From Laetiporus sulphureus 93-53 (Eukaryota > Basidiomycota > Agaricomycetes > Polyporales > Laetiporaceae), in assembly GCF_001632365.1 (NCBI RefSeq), contig NW_024468516.1, positions 944,922 through 961,029 of the forward strand: DNA of 16,108 nucleotides, read 5' to 3'. Shown one piece after another: positions 8,960 to 16,108 of this stretch (the first letter of the stretch is position 1; each line of letters starts with the position of its first letter). The notes beneath the pieces are model-generated. The model was given only the letters and a program-made list of their open reading frames with translations. It was not told the origin of the DNA and searched no databases. The position numbers were made by a program, and so were the translations under genes.

Positions 8960-9245
8960 GTGTCCTGGCTTATTATTCTCCAGTGGCTTATAACCAGTTA
9001 TCTTCCGTATACTCAGTGCCTCTGGTGAGGATGGGGCTTAGGTCGAATAGAGGATGACCACACAGGTCTGGGTTGGATCAAAGATCTGGGTGACCACACA
9101 GGTCCAGGGGGTAACCACGCAGGTTCTTGACCACACAGGTCCCTTCTAGGCCTTTTGCACCTAGGCCCCCAACTTCGACAAGTGAATCTTGTGCAGAACC
9201 ACACAGGTTTGGGGGATCACACAGATCCTAGACTACACAGGTCTC
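8893..9245. repeat. Degenerate GACCACACAGGTC minisatellite
   Basis: Eight imperfect copies of a 13-bp box ACCACACAGGTC are scattered at about 8895, 9057, 9092, 9114, 9131, 9199, 9217 and 9232, with spacers of 15-160 bp. The strongest pair lies in consecutive units of about 36 bp (9057 and 9092). The box is partly palindromic (GACC...GGTC). No coding frame is maintained across it. It may be an internal repeat array of an LTR or a site array bound by a protein, and neither can be decided from one copy. Confidence 0.65.
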
Positions 9246-9720
9246 AGGCTTGATCACCAGTAGACAGTCACTTTTGAGTGAGGGTTCTAAACCTCGACAG
9301 GTTGACTGATTGGAAAAACCTCTTCCTAATGTTATGAAGCACCTTTCCACCATGTTTAGTGATAGCCTGACACTCAAAGGGCAGAAACAAAAGTCCACAC
9401 AGTACTTGCCATCCCAGAGGTGTTTATAGTGCTGTCTCAGCCGAGCAGAGGATGTAGCAGTAAGGTATTCCACTCTACTCTTGTGAGGCCCTGGTTGATC
9501 CAAGCTACTGCACGTTCACCTGAAGGTTACTAGGTTTGCTTGATCTGGCTCTCAACAAGCATATGAGCTTGATACCCCTAGAGAGCAAATGCAGATTCCT
9601 TTCACACAGAAAGTATTGAGTATCTCCAGATCTTAGAGTGCAAATGGGTTCTGAGAACGAGGAGGAAGAGGTTAACCCTCTCCTACTGTCCTGGCCCCTT
9701 TATATAGTAGCAGACCATAG
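9246..9720 (-). other. Possible LTR/leader fragment on the minus strand, weak
   Basis: On the minus strand a TATATAA at 9707-9701 is followed by AGGGGCC and then a leader-like sequence. About 130 nt downstream a GGTATCAAGCTC (about 9588-9574) loosely resembles the initiator-tRNA-Met primer-binding site TGGTATCAGAGC of many LTR retrotransposons. The match is partial. A minus-strand frame of 91 codons (9503-9228) shows no known domain. Neither LTR ends nor target duplications could be fixed. Confidence 0.25.
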
Positions 9721-10079
9721 TCTGGGATACTAGTACAAGGGGTCCCGCTAAGCTATAGATAGGTGAAACACACCAGAGCTTAACCGCTGTGAGCCAGGTA
9801 ATTGGCGAGCTAATGTTAGCGCAGGTGAAATACCTGAAATATGAAATAGGAACCAAAGTCCTGGATCACAGATTCTGGGGTTAGAACTTGAGAATAATAG
9901 AAGCTGTTCTCAGTCACATAGTGACCTAACAGTTGTCCTTGGTCACATAGTGACTAGTGACCGTGATTGGGCATCTCTTCTAGACGCTTGTTCATGGAGA
10001 TCACGTGACCATGAGCGACGACATGTTTCGTAACAGAACTGTTTGACAAGTTTCGTGAACAAGTTATCGAAGATAGAGA
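9721..10079. other. Non-coding stretch with a duplicated GTCACATAGTGAC box
   Basis: GTCACATAGTGAC occurs at 9913-9925 and 9942-9954. Each copy is a perfect 5-bp inverted repeat around ATA. TGGGCATCTCTT at about 9967 also occurs at about 8359, and both lie near a TCACGTG site (10001 and 8373), which hints that this region and the 8.3-kb LTR-like block share ancestry. No gene was seen. Confidence 0.45.
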
Positions 10080-10229
10080 TTTAGAAACAAGTGTTTTGTT
10101 TCAAGGACAGTGTGTGCCCTATAATAATGCAGTTGAATGACTTGCTAAGGTCATGTTCTTGCGTGATACAGTTTTTAAAGACATGTTTCAGGTCAAATGC
10201 TTTAGAAACAAGTGTTTTGTTTCAAGGAC
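10080..10229. repeat. 29-bp perfect direct repeat with internal hairpin
   Basis: Identical 29-bp copies lie at 10080-10108 and 10201-10229, 121 bp apart. Each contains GAAACAA-GTGTT-TTGTTTC, a 7-bp perfect stem with a 5-nt loop. The DNA between and around them is AT-rich and non-coding. Confidence 0.8.
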
Positions 10230-10691
10230 TATGCTTGCCTTGTTTTCACAGTATATCTTAGATAAGAAGGATATATCCTGTCAAGAATAGAGTCGATGGA
10301 CTGCCATTGATTATCATATGATAGTATGACAAGGAATGAACCAGGCATAATGAGGAGGCTAGTCTTTGTAGTGCTATGCACTCTTCCAGATTGAAGATCC
10401 ACAAATCTGGGGTGGCTTTAGTTTCTAATCATTTAAGAAAAAACAATGGGTTCTTTGTTTTAAAGACCTAGTACAGATGCAATCTCGGTTGACTTTCACT
10501 GAGCTCAGTTGAATTGTACTGTCTGCTTGTCATTGAAGTATCCTATGTACTAATTTCCTGATTTAGAAATATCTGTGTTGAATGAATTTAATGACTATTG
10601 AGACAGTGGATATATCTGCAACGTCATTCAATTGAACTAGATATTGGACGACTGCCATTTGATGCAGTTTAAAGACCTGCTCAGGTCAAAT
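10165..10691 (+). repeat. Interspersed 31-35-bp repeat (TTTAAAGACnTG...TCAGGTCAAATG)
   Basis: The copies at 10165-10199 and 10661-10691 share GAT(A/G)CAGTTT, AAAGAC and TCAGGTCAAATG, with small indels. A shorter relative, TTTTAAAGACCTAGTACAG, lies at about 10456. The intervening sequence is AT-rich and shows no gene. AGGATATATCCT at 10268-10279 is a 12-bp perfect palindrome. Confidence 0.55.
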
Positions 10692-10975
10692 GGACACATT
10701 TTCTGAGCTTGCCAAAAGCAGTATATCAATCTGCTGGCAGAGCATCAAAAGATACTTGCATTACCATGTTTATCTGATGACAAGTCAGATTTTGTCACAG
10801 TATTAAGTGGCACCTTTCTTTTTGCACCATTAAAGTCCTCATTTGAGTGGTTATTCAGACGCCAACCTTCATATTGGTCTCACAAAGTGAATACTTAGAC
10901 AAACAGCACAATACTGCCACATACATTGCAGATACAACTATGTCTACCACATGACCACCAAGCACCCATAATTCA
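10692..10975. other. AT-rich non-coding DNA
   Basis: I see no gene, RNA or well-formed repeat here. It joins the interspersed repeats on its left to the GTCACGTGAC/ATAGTG repeats on its right. Confidence 0.4.
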
Positions 10976-10982
10976 GCCACCC

Positions 10983-11055
10983 AGTCACGTGACACTGGCC
11001 ACTTGCCCTATTGGAAGTTGTCAGACATTGGTCACATGATACCAGGCCACTTGCC
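10983..11055 (+). repeat. Direct repeat of GTCACRTGAYAC...GGCCACTTGCC
   Basis: Two copies of about 25 bp (10983-11007 and 11030-11055) share GTCAC(G/A)TGA(C/T)AC and GGCCACTTGCC. The first contains the 10-bp perfect palindrome GTCACGTGAC (10984-10993). The A/G difference in the second copy is what CpG decay would produce. Confidence 0.6.
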
Positions 11056-11104
11056 TAAAAAGGAACCCTTTCGATCATCAAGCTAGCAAGCACCCTATTC
11101 GTCA

Positions 11105-11230
11105 TTCAAATAGTGGCACCACCTTGTCACTCAGATAAGTGACACCAACCCTATTGGCTACTCCATAGTGTCCCCATGTCACCGCTCAATAGTGGCACCA
11201 CTTTGCTGCTCAAATAGTGACACCACCTTC
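11105..11230 (+). repeat. Degenerate tandem repeat CTCAAATAGTGRCACCACCTTG
   Basis: About five diverged copies of a box of roughly 24 bp begin near 11107, 11132, 11161, 11185 and 11209. All carry ATAGTG, or a one-base variant of it, and most carry CACCAC. Spacing is 24-29 bp. No reading frame is kept, so this is a non-coding array. Confidence 0.65.
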
Positions 11231-11347
11231 AGGCAATTATCCCATTGGATGGAATAAGATTACCTTGACGTAACCATGGCCTTTGTAGATAGTTGCTATA
11301 GTAGCTACCAGAACCTAACTGGTTATGGTATCATGTTCACATGTAGG

Positions 11348-11662
11348 TGTCAGGGGTATTTACCTTAGTATAGTGACTGAGGTCCCTACCTGCATGTATA
11401 TAAGTACCCATGAGGAAGCTGGGTATCCCCAGTTTCATTAATCTATTTCATGTGGCCTAAACAGCCTTCACCCCTCTTTTGTGTGATATAAGGCTAAGAG
11501 CCCTTTGAGTCTTGTTTTTCAGACTGCATGTCACTGCATGCCTTTTTGGCCTTGCCCTTTGTGGCAGGCCCTTATTTTAGTATTTGTGCAGGTCACTGAG
11601 CGTGGCTAGCACCTTGCAGTCATTTCCTTGCCTTTTGGCAGGATCTATGATGCGCCGTGACA
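11348..11662 (+). repeat. Probable solo LTR of 315 bp (TGTCA...TGACA)
   Basis: It begins TGTCAGGGG at 11348 and ends GTGACA at 11662, giving a 5-bp terminal inverted repeat. A TATA box (CATGTATATAAGTACCC) lies at about 11393-11409. The 3' part from about 11546 matches the LTR fragment at the window start. Flanking 5-mers (GTAGG and GATTT) differ, so there is no target duplication. Either the insertion is old, or it is a recombined or truncated remnant. No Gag or Pol lies within it or directly beside it. Confidence 0.55.
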
Positions 11663-12130
11663 GATTTGCAAGGATTGAATAGTGTGATCACTATCCTCAT
11701 GGTATGCTTGTGTGTTTGATAACACACTCCATAATCTATGATTGGGTATGTGCTTGTAATGAGCACTCCCTAATCTATGATTGGATGTTTCCTCTTTTCC
11801 TACATATTATATAAGTGTATTCAGTGTTTTACTGATATACTACAGGCATTTTGTGGAATGGTGTATTCAGATTGTTACTGATATACTACAGATCTATTAG
11901 AGTGATCCTACAGTTCCTCTGATCTGTATTTCCTTCATATCACCCCCACATTGCACATCATCGGGTTCATCGTTAGGAGAGTGTGTGTAATGTACAAATA
12001 TAAGGAGAGGTGTGCCAGTATGGCATAGGGGTGGAAGGGCAGAAAAAATGACCGATTTTCCTAATTTTATCTACTCTAAGTAATTGTCGATCGGTGATCA
12101 CATATTTAGTGAATAATAGTTTCAAGTGTC
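11663..12130. repeat. AT-rich spacer with two short tandem duplications
   Basis: The first duplication is ACTCC(A/C)TAATCTATGATTGG at 11726-11745 and 11765-11784. The second is GTATTCAG-GTT-TACTGATATACTACAG at 11817-11845 and 11863-11891, a 46-bp period. Between them is CATATTATATAAG, a TATA-like sequence. No gene was seen. Confidence 0.6.
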
Positions 12131-12415
12131 AAGCACCTGCGTGGACCATTCTATGTAATCATAATCTCATGAATAATTTCAAGAATTTTTATACAGATAA
12201 TGTACATATACAAAATCAATATGTAGTGTCGACGACAGCCTGTGGCTGCAGAATCAAATGGAGTGGTAAAATATTGTCAGTCGACGTATCGAACTAACTT
12301 TGCTGATTATAAATTGATTGTCCAATGAAGGTATATACTAATCATATTTTAAGATTTCTCAATTAAGGTACTGCCAGCAAATGTGTGTATTTTTATAGCA
12401 CCCATGCAGGTGCTT
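12131..12415. mobile_element. Weak MITE candidate with 14-bp inverted ends
   Basis: AAGCACCTGCGTGG at 12131-12144 and CCATGCAGGTGCTT at 12402-12415 are inverted copies with 13 of 14 bases matching, enclosing about 285 bp of AT-rich DNA. No target duplication was seen. The right end is itself a small hairpin (AGCACC-CATGCA-GGTGCT), so the match may be incidental. A 67-codon plus-strand ORF inside (12094-12297) has no recognisable domain. Confidence 0.25.
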
Positions 12416-12508
12416 AAATGCCCAAATTATGGTTTTCCAATAAGGTACTATCATAAAAGGTAACTGGTCAGATGACCTAGTTGAGCACTGAAGAGCGCAG
12501 TTGCAGGG
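12416..12508. other. Short flank of the solo LTR, including the left target duplication
   Basis: AT-rich at first, then GC-balanced up to CAGGG at 12504-12508, the left copy of the 5-bp target-site duplication of the following LTR. No gene. Confidence 0.6.
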
Positions 12509-13237
12509 TGTCACAAAGACCCAAATACGAGGCAAAGTCCGAAGTCTTACTTGCTTAGGGAACTAAGCCGAAGTGGCGGATGTCGCTGACTATAAGAGGC
12601 ATACTGGACTTGTAGGGGAAGTCACAGTAGCAGTCAAGAGTATCGAGTATTGACGAAGGTAGATAAGTCTGGGGGTGTAAACCCAGACGAGCCCAGTATA
12701 TATACAAGCAGGGTCAGACCCCTGATATACTGTCTAGCGGGACCATGGACACACCTACAGTGGGTCCATGTGAACGATGACTCAGCACATGTTCTAAGAA
12801 TAGGCAAAGCTCAGTGTTACCGGCGAGCTATCTTGAGATAAGCCAATAGCATTAATCTACGAAGTCGTACGATGCTATCATGAGACCTTGCCATGCGGCT
12901 ACAGGGTCAGCTGGCTATACCGGCTGACTATAACTACTCTAACTATGTAACTACCTTCTCAGGTAGCGGAGCTCCATATCTCACGGTGTTGCAGGAGCTT
13001 ATCCTATTGGAGGATAAGTGACCGGATCTTGAGTCTTCAGATATGGTGCCTTATCTATTAGGCAAAATAGTTGTTACCTGTCATATGACGTGTGCATGTG
13101 ATGGTGTGCACAGAATCTGCATGTGATGTAATCAGGTGACATGCACTCGTGATATGAGCGCTTAAGACATGCACGTGAGTGGTCTCGTGACCATGAAGCG
13201 AGCGCTTAGAAAATGTGGAATGTTACAGTTTGTGACA
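12509..13237 (+). repeat. Complete solo LTR, 729 bp, with CAGGG target duplication
   Basis: It begins TGTCACAAAG and ends TTTGTGACA, and is flanked by CAGGG at 12504-12508 and again at 13238-13242. Perfect 5-bp duplications and TGTCA/TGACA ends are the signature of Ty3/gypsy integration followed by LTR-LTR recombination. A TATA box (CAGTATATATACAAG) lies at about 12691-12705, followed by a GGGTCAGACCCC hairpin. A stronger hairpin, CATGGAC...GTCCATG (12744-12770), lies in the likely transcribed part. GTCAGCTGG-CTATA-CCGGCTGAC (12906-12928) is another near-perfect inverted repeat. It contains no coding sequence. Confidence 0.8.
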
Positions 13238-13242
13238 CAGGG

Positions 13243-14010
13243 TGTCAAGGTTGAAGCGGGGCTCATAATCTGTTGAATGAGCTACATGCTAGTGCAGCAT
13301 GCGCAGGAACACCCAGCAAGGTGAGGACCTAGTGGGCAAGGCTACAAGACTCCCAGTTAAGGGATCGAGTCTCTCAGTGGAGAAGTCACTATAGATTGTG
13401 GTGTAGCTATCTGGTATATATACATGTGGGTAAAGACCCCATATACCGGGTCTGGGACCTCTGGTATCTACAACCACGTCTATCTACATAGATGAGTAAT
13501 ACTACAGTATCTAACACATGACCTGTGGCTGTGTGTACTGGCCAATGGCATATTTACTTTCTATCGTACAATACTCTATGAATATCGTGATTGGTGTCAT
13601 GATCTCTGTCATGACACACTGCAGACTCCTGATGCTCTTCTGTCGCTGTACATTCCATTCCTCATTAGTTGCATCTGCTCCGCAGCGTGCTCTCGACTAC
13701 TCGAGGTTGGATAGCCTTGAGGCGGATATTCTTCTTTTGGACACAGATGTTGTGGACGATGTTCTAGTCGTGCTTGGTTTCCTTCAGATGACTCTTGCAT
13801 CCACTTCTGCTTACGAGATCATTCTTATATTCTTCCTTAGTAATGCTTTCATTCTACATGTATATAAGCTGCGATGATTCTCCTTGAATCGTTGCAGAAA
13901 CAACGCCAGTAGCCTCTCGACGTACCTTCCTATCTATTCTCTTTGCTCCTCATTGCCTTCGCTCCTTGCATCACCCTTATCTCCTGAGTTGAGCCATTAC
14001 AGTTTGTTCC
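13243..14010 (+). repeat. 5' LTR and leader of the Ty3/gypsy element; 3' edge uncertain
   Basis: It begins TGTCAAGG at 13243, directly after the CAGGG that flanks the previous LTR. It contains TATATATACATGTGGG at about 13412, with a GGGTAAAGACCCC hairpin, and a second TATA box (CATGTATATAAG) at about 13856. Two ends are possible. One is TGACA at 13612-13616, which sits in the palindrome TGTCATGACA. The other is near 14007, where TTACAGTTTGT matches the end of the 12509 LTR. The second gives a length (about 765 bp) close to that LTR. A 119-codon ORF (13518-13877) has no domain. The sequence just upstream of gag (about 14011-14121) is a C/T-rich leader. No primer-binding site was recognised. 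Confidence 0.5.
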
Positions 14011-14121
14011 TGCCACCCAACTTCCATTCTTGGTCATCCTTTTGCCTTATTTGATAACTTCCGTCTTCGCTGTGAAGCATAGTTCAGCACCTTCGCACCT
14101 TCTTCTGCTGCCTCTCTCACC

Positions 14122-15237
14122 ATGACTTCTGATGACATTGCTATGGACCTTGAGACACTCTTCGGCCCTCCTCCTGCTCAGCCTCAGGTTCAGGCTCAGG
14201 CCCCCAGTGATATTCCCACTGTCCCCATAGGCACTGATGATCCTCCAGCTTTGCAGGCCCTTGCTCAGGCTGTAAATGCTATCAACGGCCTTGCTGGTGC
14301 TCAAACCGCCTTCACCGTCAACCAGGCTTCTATCTAGGCAGCATTGGCCAACATAGCAATGACTCTGCAAAGTGCGATGCCTACTTCAGCTACTTCGGGC
14401 AGCACCCCCTCAGGTGTCATTCGCTTCAAAGACCCTCGCACTTTCAATGGTACGCCCGCAGCAGTCAAGCCTTTTCTTGCTGATCTGCGGAATGCTATGC
14501 ACCTTGCTCACCATCATCTGGTGTCCGACTATGACAAGTGTCTCTACATGAGCACTTGGCTTGAGGACGGTTCCCTCAAGTCCTGGTTCTGGGCTATCGA
14601 GAAGACTAAGCCCGATTTGCTCAACGACTATGCTGCCCTCGTTGACAACTTCCGTGCACACTTCGGTGACTCGGACTTTATCAACAGTCAGATGGACAAG
14701 ATCAAGAAACTCACGCAATGTTCCTCCGCTGCCAAGTATGCATCTGCATTCCATGAAATTCTCATCCATCTTCCCATCCACGATGACCTGATCAAAATCA
14801 ACATGTCCAAGAAGGGACTCAAGGACGACATCAAGTCTCTGTTCCTCATGATTCAGGCACCTACCAATTTCGACAATTATGTTGCCCAAGCCATCACGTT
14901 CGACAATCGCATCTATGTGCATGCTCAAGAGCTCAACATCGATTGCAAGAATGTAATGTCGATTCTACCTATCCCCGCTGCTCCCCGCCAGTCACAGCTC
15001 TCTACCACATCATACACTCCTGCCTTGACCGACCCTGTACCCATGGAGGTCGACGCCGTCCGACATCACGGGCCGCTTTCTGCTGAAGAGAAGCAGTGTC
15101 ACCGTAGCTTAGAACTGTGCAGATACTGCGGTGGTAAGCATGACATCAAGTCGTGCACTCTTCTTGCAAAGCGCAACACTTCTTCCTCTTCGTCTGGTTC
15201 TTCCCAGCAGGGAAAAGCCAAGCCAGGGGCTCACTGA
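14122..15237 (+). pseudogene. Ty3/gypsy-type Gag with one in-frame stop
   Basis: The start is the ATG at 14122 in good fungal context (CTCACCATGAC). The frame runs 372 codons to TGA 15235-15237, broken once by TAG 14335-14337 (NQASI*AALAN), where a CAG Gln codon is likely. The N-terminus is Pro/Gln/Ala-rich (PPPAQPQVQAQAP). The capsid region contains FKDPRTFNG, FLADLRNAMHLA, SWFWAIEK, FRAHFGDSDF and KLTQCSSAAKYASAFHEIL, the order seen in the retrotransposon Gag family. The C-terminus carries one zinc knuckle, CRYCGGKHDIKSC, a CX2CX3HX4C form one residue shorter than the usual CCHC. Gag forms the virus-like particle that packages element RNA. Only one stop codon separates this copy from an open frame, so it is younger than the YR element. 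Confidence 0.8.
15210..15216 (+). promoter_or_regulatory. Candidate -1 ribosomal frameshift site GGGAAAA at the gag-pol junction
   Basis: In the Gag frame the codons are G GGA AAA, which fits the X XXY YYZ slippery pattern. A -1 slip moves reading from the Gag frame exactly into the protease frame. The Gag stop lies 18 nt downstream. A GGCTC-N13-GAGCC stem-loop (15228-15250) begins 11 nt after the heptamer, a little farther than the usual 5-9 nt. The alternative is an ordinary indel in a formerly fused gag-pol gene. Confidence 0.4.
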
Positions 15238-15694
15238 ATGTCCCAGAGCCTCCAGAGACAAATGGGACTGCTTTGCCCTCGTCTCCGGCTCCCTGCAGCA
15301 CCCACATCAAATTGACCTCTGGGTCATGGGTATTGCATGCTACTAGTGCCCCCACATTCTGCCTCTCTCAACATCTCATCTCGTCCTTACACGACAGCAA
15401 TCACTTCTTCATTAATGTATCCCTTATCTTCCCTAACCGCAAACCTGTTCATACTTTCACACTAGTAGACTCCGGAGCCACGACCTCGTGCATCTCGGAC
15501 TGCTTCGCACAGTGTCACTCTCTTCCATGCTCGCTCAAAGACACACCTGTGCCTATTACTGCTGTTGATGACTGCCCAATCACTTCTGATCTCGTTACGC
15601 AGAACGTTCCAACTCATCTTCACATCTGCGACCATGATGAGCATATCACGCTCTCTGTGATCTCTGTTCCCTATCCCATTATTCTCAGCCTTGA
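15217..15694 (+). pseudogene. Start of Pol: aspartic protease, truncated by an insertion
   Basis: The protease frame overlaps the end of Gag and is offset by -1. After a Pro/Ser-rich linker (GSLNVPEPPETNGTALPSS) comes the retropepsin signature LVDSGATTSCIS, with the catalytic Asp at 15468-15470. The core continues to PIILSLD, where relatives read PIILGLDWL. At 15695 the frame leaves protease sequence and enters LTR-like DNA, so RT, RNase H and integrase are absent from the window. The frame runs on as a meaningless tail to a TGA at 15869. Retropepsin cuts the Gag-Pol precursor as a homodimer. The rest of Pol may resume beyond the window on the far side of the inserted element. Confidence 0.7.
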
Positions 15695-16108
15695 TGTCAC
15701 GGTAACACCAGACAAGAGATCAAAAAGACTAAAAAAGGGACAGTCACGTGGAACGTGCCGCCCTGATCTCCCTGATCCCAAAGGAATCTCCCTGAACCCT
15801 ATGTGGCACAAGAGCCTGTTGACTTACTGGTCAATGTGGCAGATGCAGGAAAGGGTGAGAGATATATGAAGGAGCTGGTGAGCTCAGTGAGTGCTACAGG
15901 TAGTAAACGAGGAGAAACAATCTGAGGTTTCGTCCCCTACATGGCTGGTCTTATATACACGTACAGCGGGCTATCTTACCTAAGCTACCTATCTACGGGT
16001 ATAAGCAAATGGCTGTACATGAAACAATAGGATGTCCAGAAGTAGAACAATAAGTGAGAAGATCGATGGTTGCCGCAGTAATGCGTGTGCACATCGTGCC
16101 TATCTTGG
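15695..16108 (+). repeat. 5' part of an LTR inserted in the protease, running off the window
   Basis: Protease coding sequence ends abruptly at TGTCACGGTAACACC, a typical Ty3/gypsy LTR 5' end. A TATA box (CTTATATACACG) lies at about 15950-15961. The sequence has GTCACGTG at 15743-15750, a motif also present in the other LTR-like regions. The 5 bases before it (CTTGA, 15690-15694) would be the predicted target duplication. No 3' end TGACA occurs before 16108. It differs from the 12509 and 13243 LTRs, so it is a third family. Confidence 0.5.

Noticed and set aside
9013..9204. Minus-strand ORF with a repeated (G/R)PVWS motif
   Set aside because: The repetition follows from the DNA minisatellite, and the frame changes between units, so it is not a conserved protein repeat.
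8893..9245. CRISPR-like array
   Set aside because: The repeats are only about 13 bp, imperfect and irregularly spaced, and the context is eukaryotic retrotransposon DNA.
12094..12297. 67-codon ORF in AT-rich DNA
   Set aside because: It is short, has no domain and sits in a region with other non-coding repeats.
13518..13877. 119-codon ORF with Leu/Val-rich segments that could suggest membrane helices
   Set aside because: It lies in an LTR/leader region, starts in LTR sequence shared with non-coding copies, and has no recognisable motif.
14410..14928. 172-codon minus-strand ORF
   Set aside because: It is antisense to the well-supported Ty3/gypsy Gag.

Overview
The window looks like a retrotransposon-rich, gene-poor stretch of a filamentous fungal genome, most likely a mushroom-forming basidiomycete (Agaricomycetes). 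This is inferred from three things: a tyrosine-recombinase retrotransposon of the DIRS/Ngaro kind, Ty3/gypsy-type Gag and protease fragments, and several LTR-like blocks bounded by TGTCA...TGACA. No intact host gene, tRNA, rRNA or CRISPR array was found. Every long coding stretch carries stop codons, frame breaks or truncation, so the window reads as a nest of dead or dying mobile elements.

Layout. 1-106: the 3' end of an LTR-like repeat. 107 to about 4800 (+): a degenerate tyrosine-recombinase (YR) retrotransposon with a Gag-like gene (one predicted intron, two CCHC zinc knuckles), then reverse transcriptase-RNase H, then a tyrosine recombinase. 4937-7811 (-): a long Gag-like gene of a second element, with a retrotransposon Gag domain, two widely separated CCHC knuckles and a Lys-rich and acidic linker, followed by a short unidentified ORF. 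No RT or integrase follows. About 7875-8574: an LTR-like block. 8575-11347: non-coding DNA made of several degenerate short-repeat families. 11348-11662: a likely solo LTR. 11663-12508: AT-rich DNA with two short local duplications and a weak MITE candidate. 12509-13237: a solo LTR flanked by a perfect 5-bp target duplication (CAGGG). 13243 to about 14010: LTR and leader region of a Ty3/gypsy element whose gag (14122-15237) and protease (15217-15694) follow. That element is cut off at 15695 by what looks like the start of another LTR, which runs off the window.

The most interesting points are these. (1) In the YR element, several catalytic or diagnostic residues are lost by changes that fit CpG to TpG/CpA decay. 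(2) The minus-strand Gag frame stays open across about 2.1 kb except for stops that are nearly all TGA, as expected of CGA-to-TGA decay. (3) The gypsy gag-pol junction has an in-frame GGGAAAA heptamer that would give exactly the -1 shift needed. (4) One LTR is inserted exactly at the outer tip of another.
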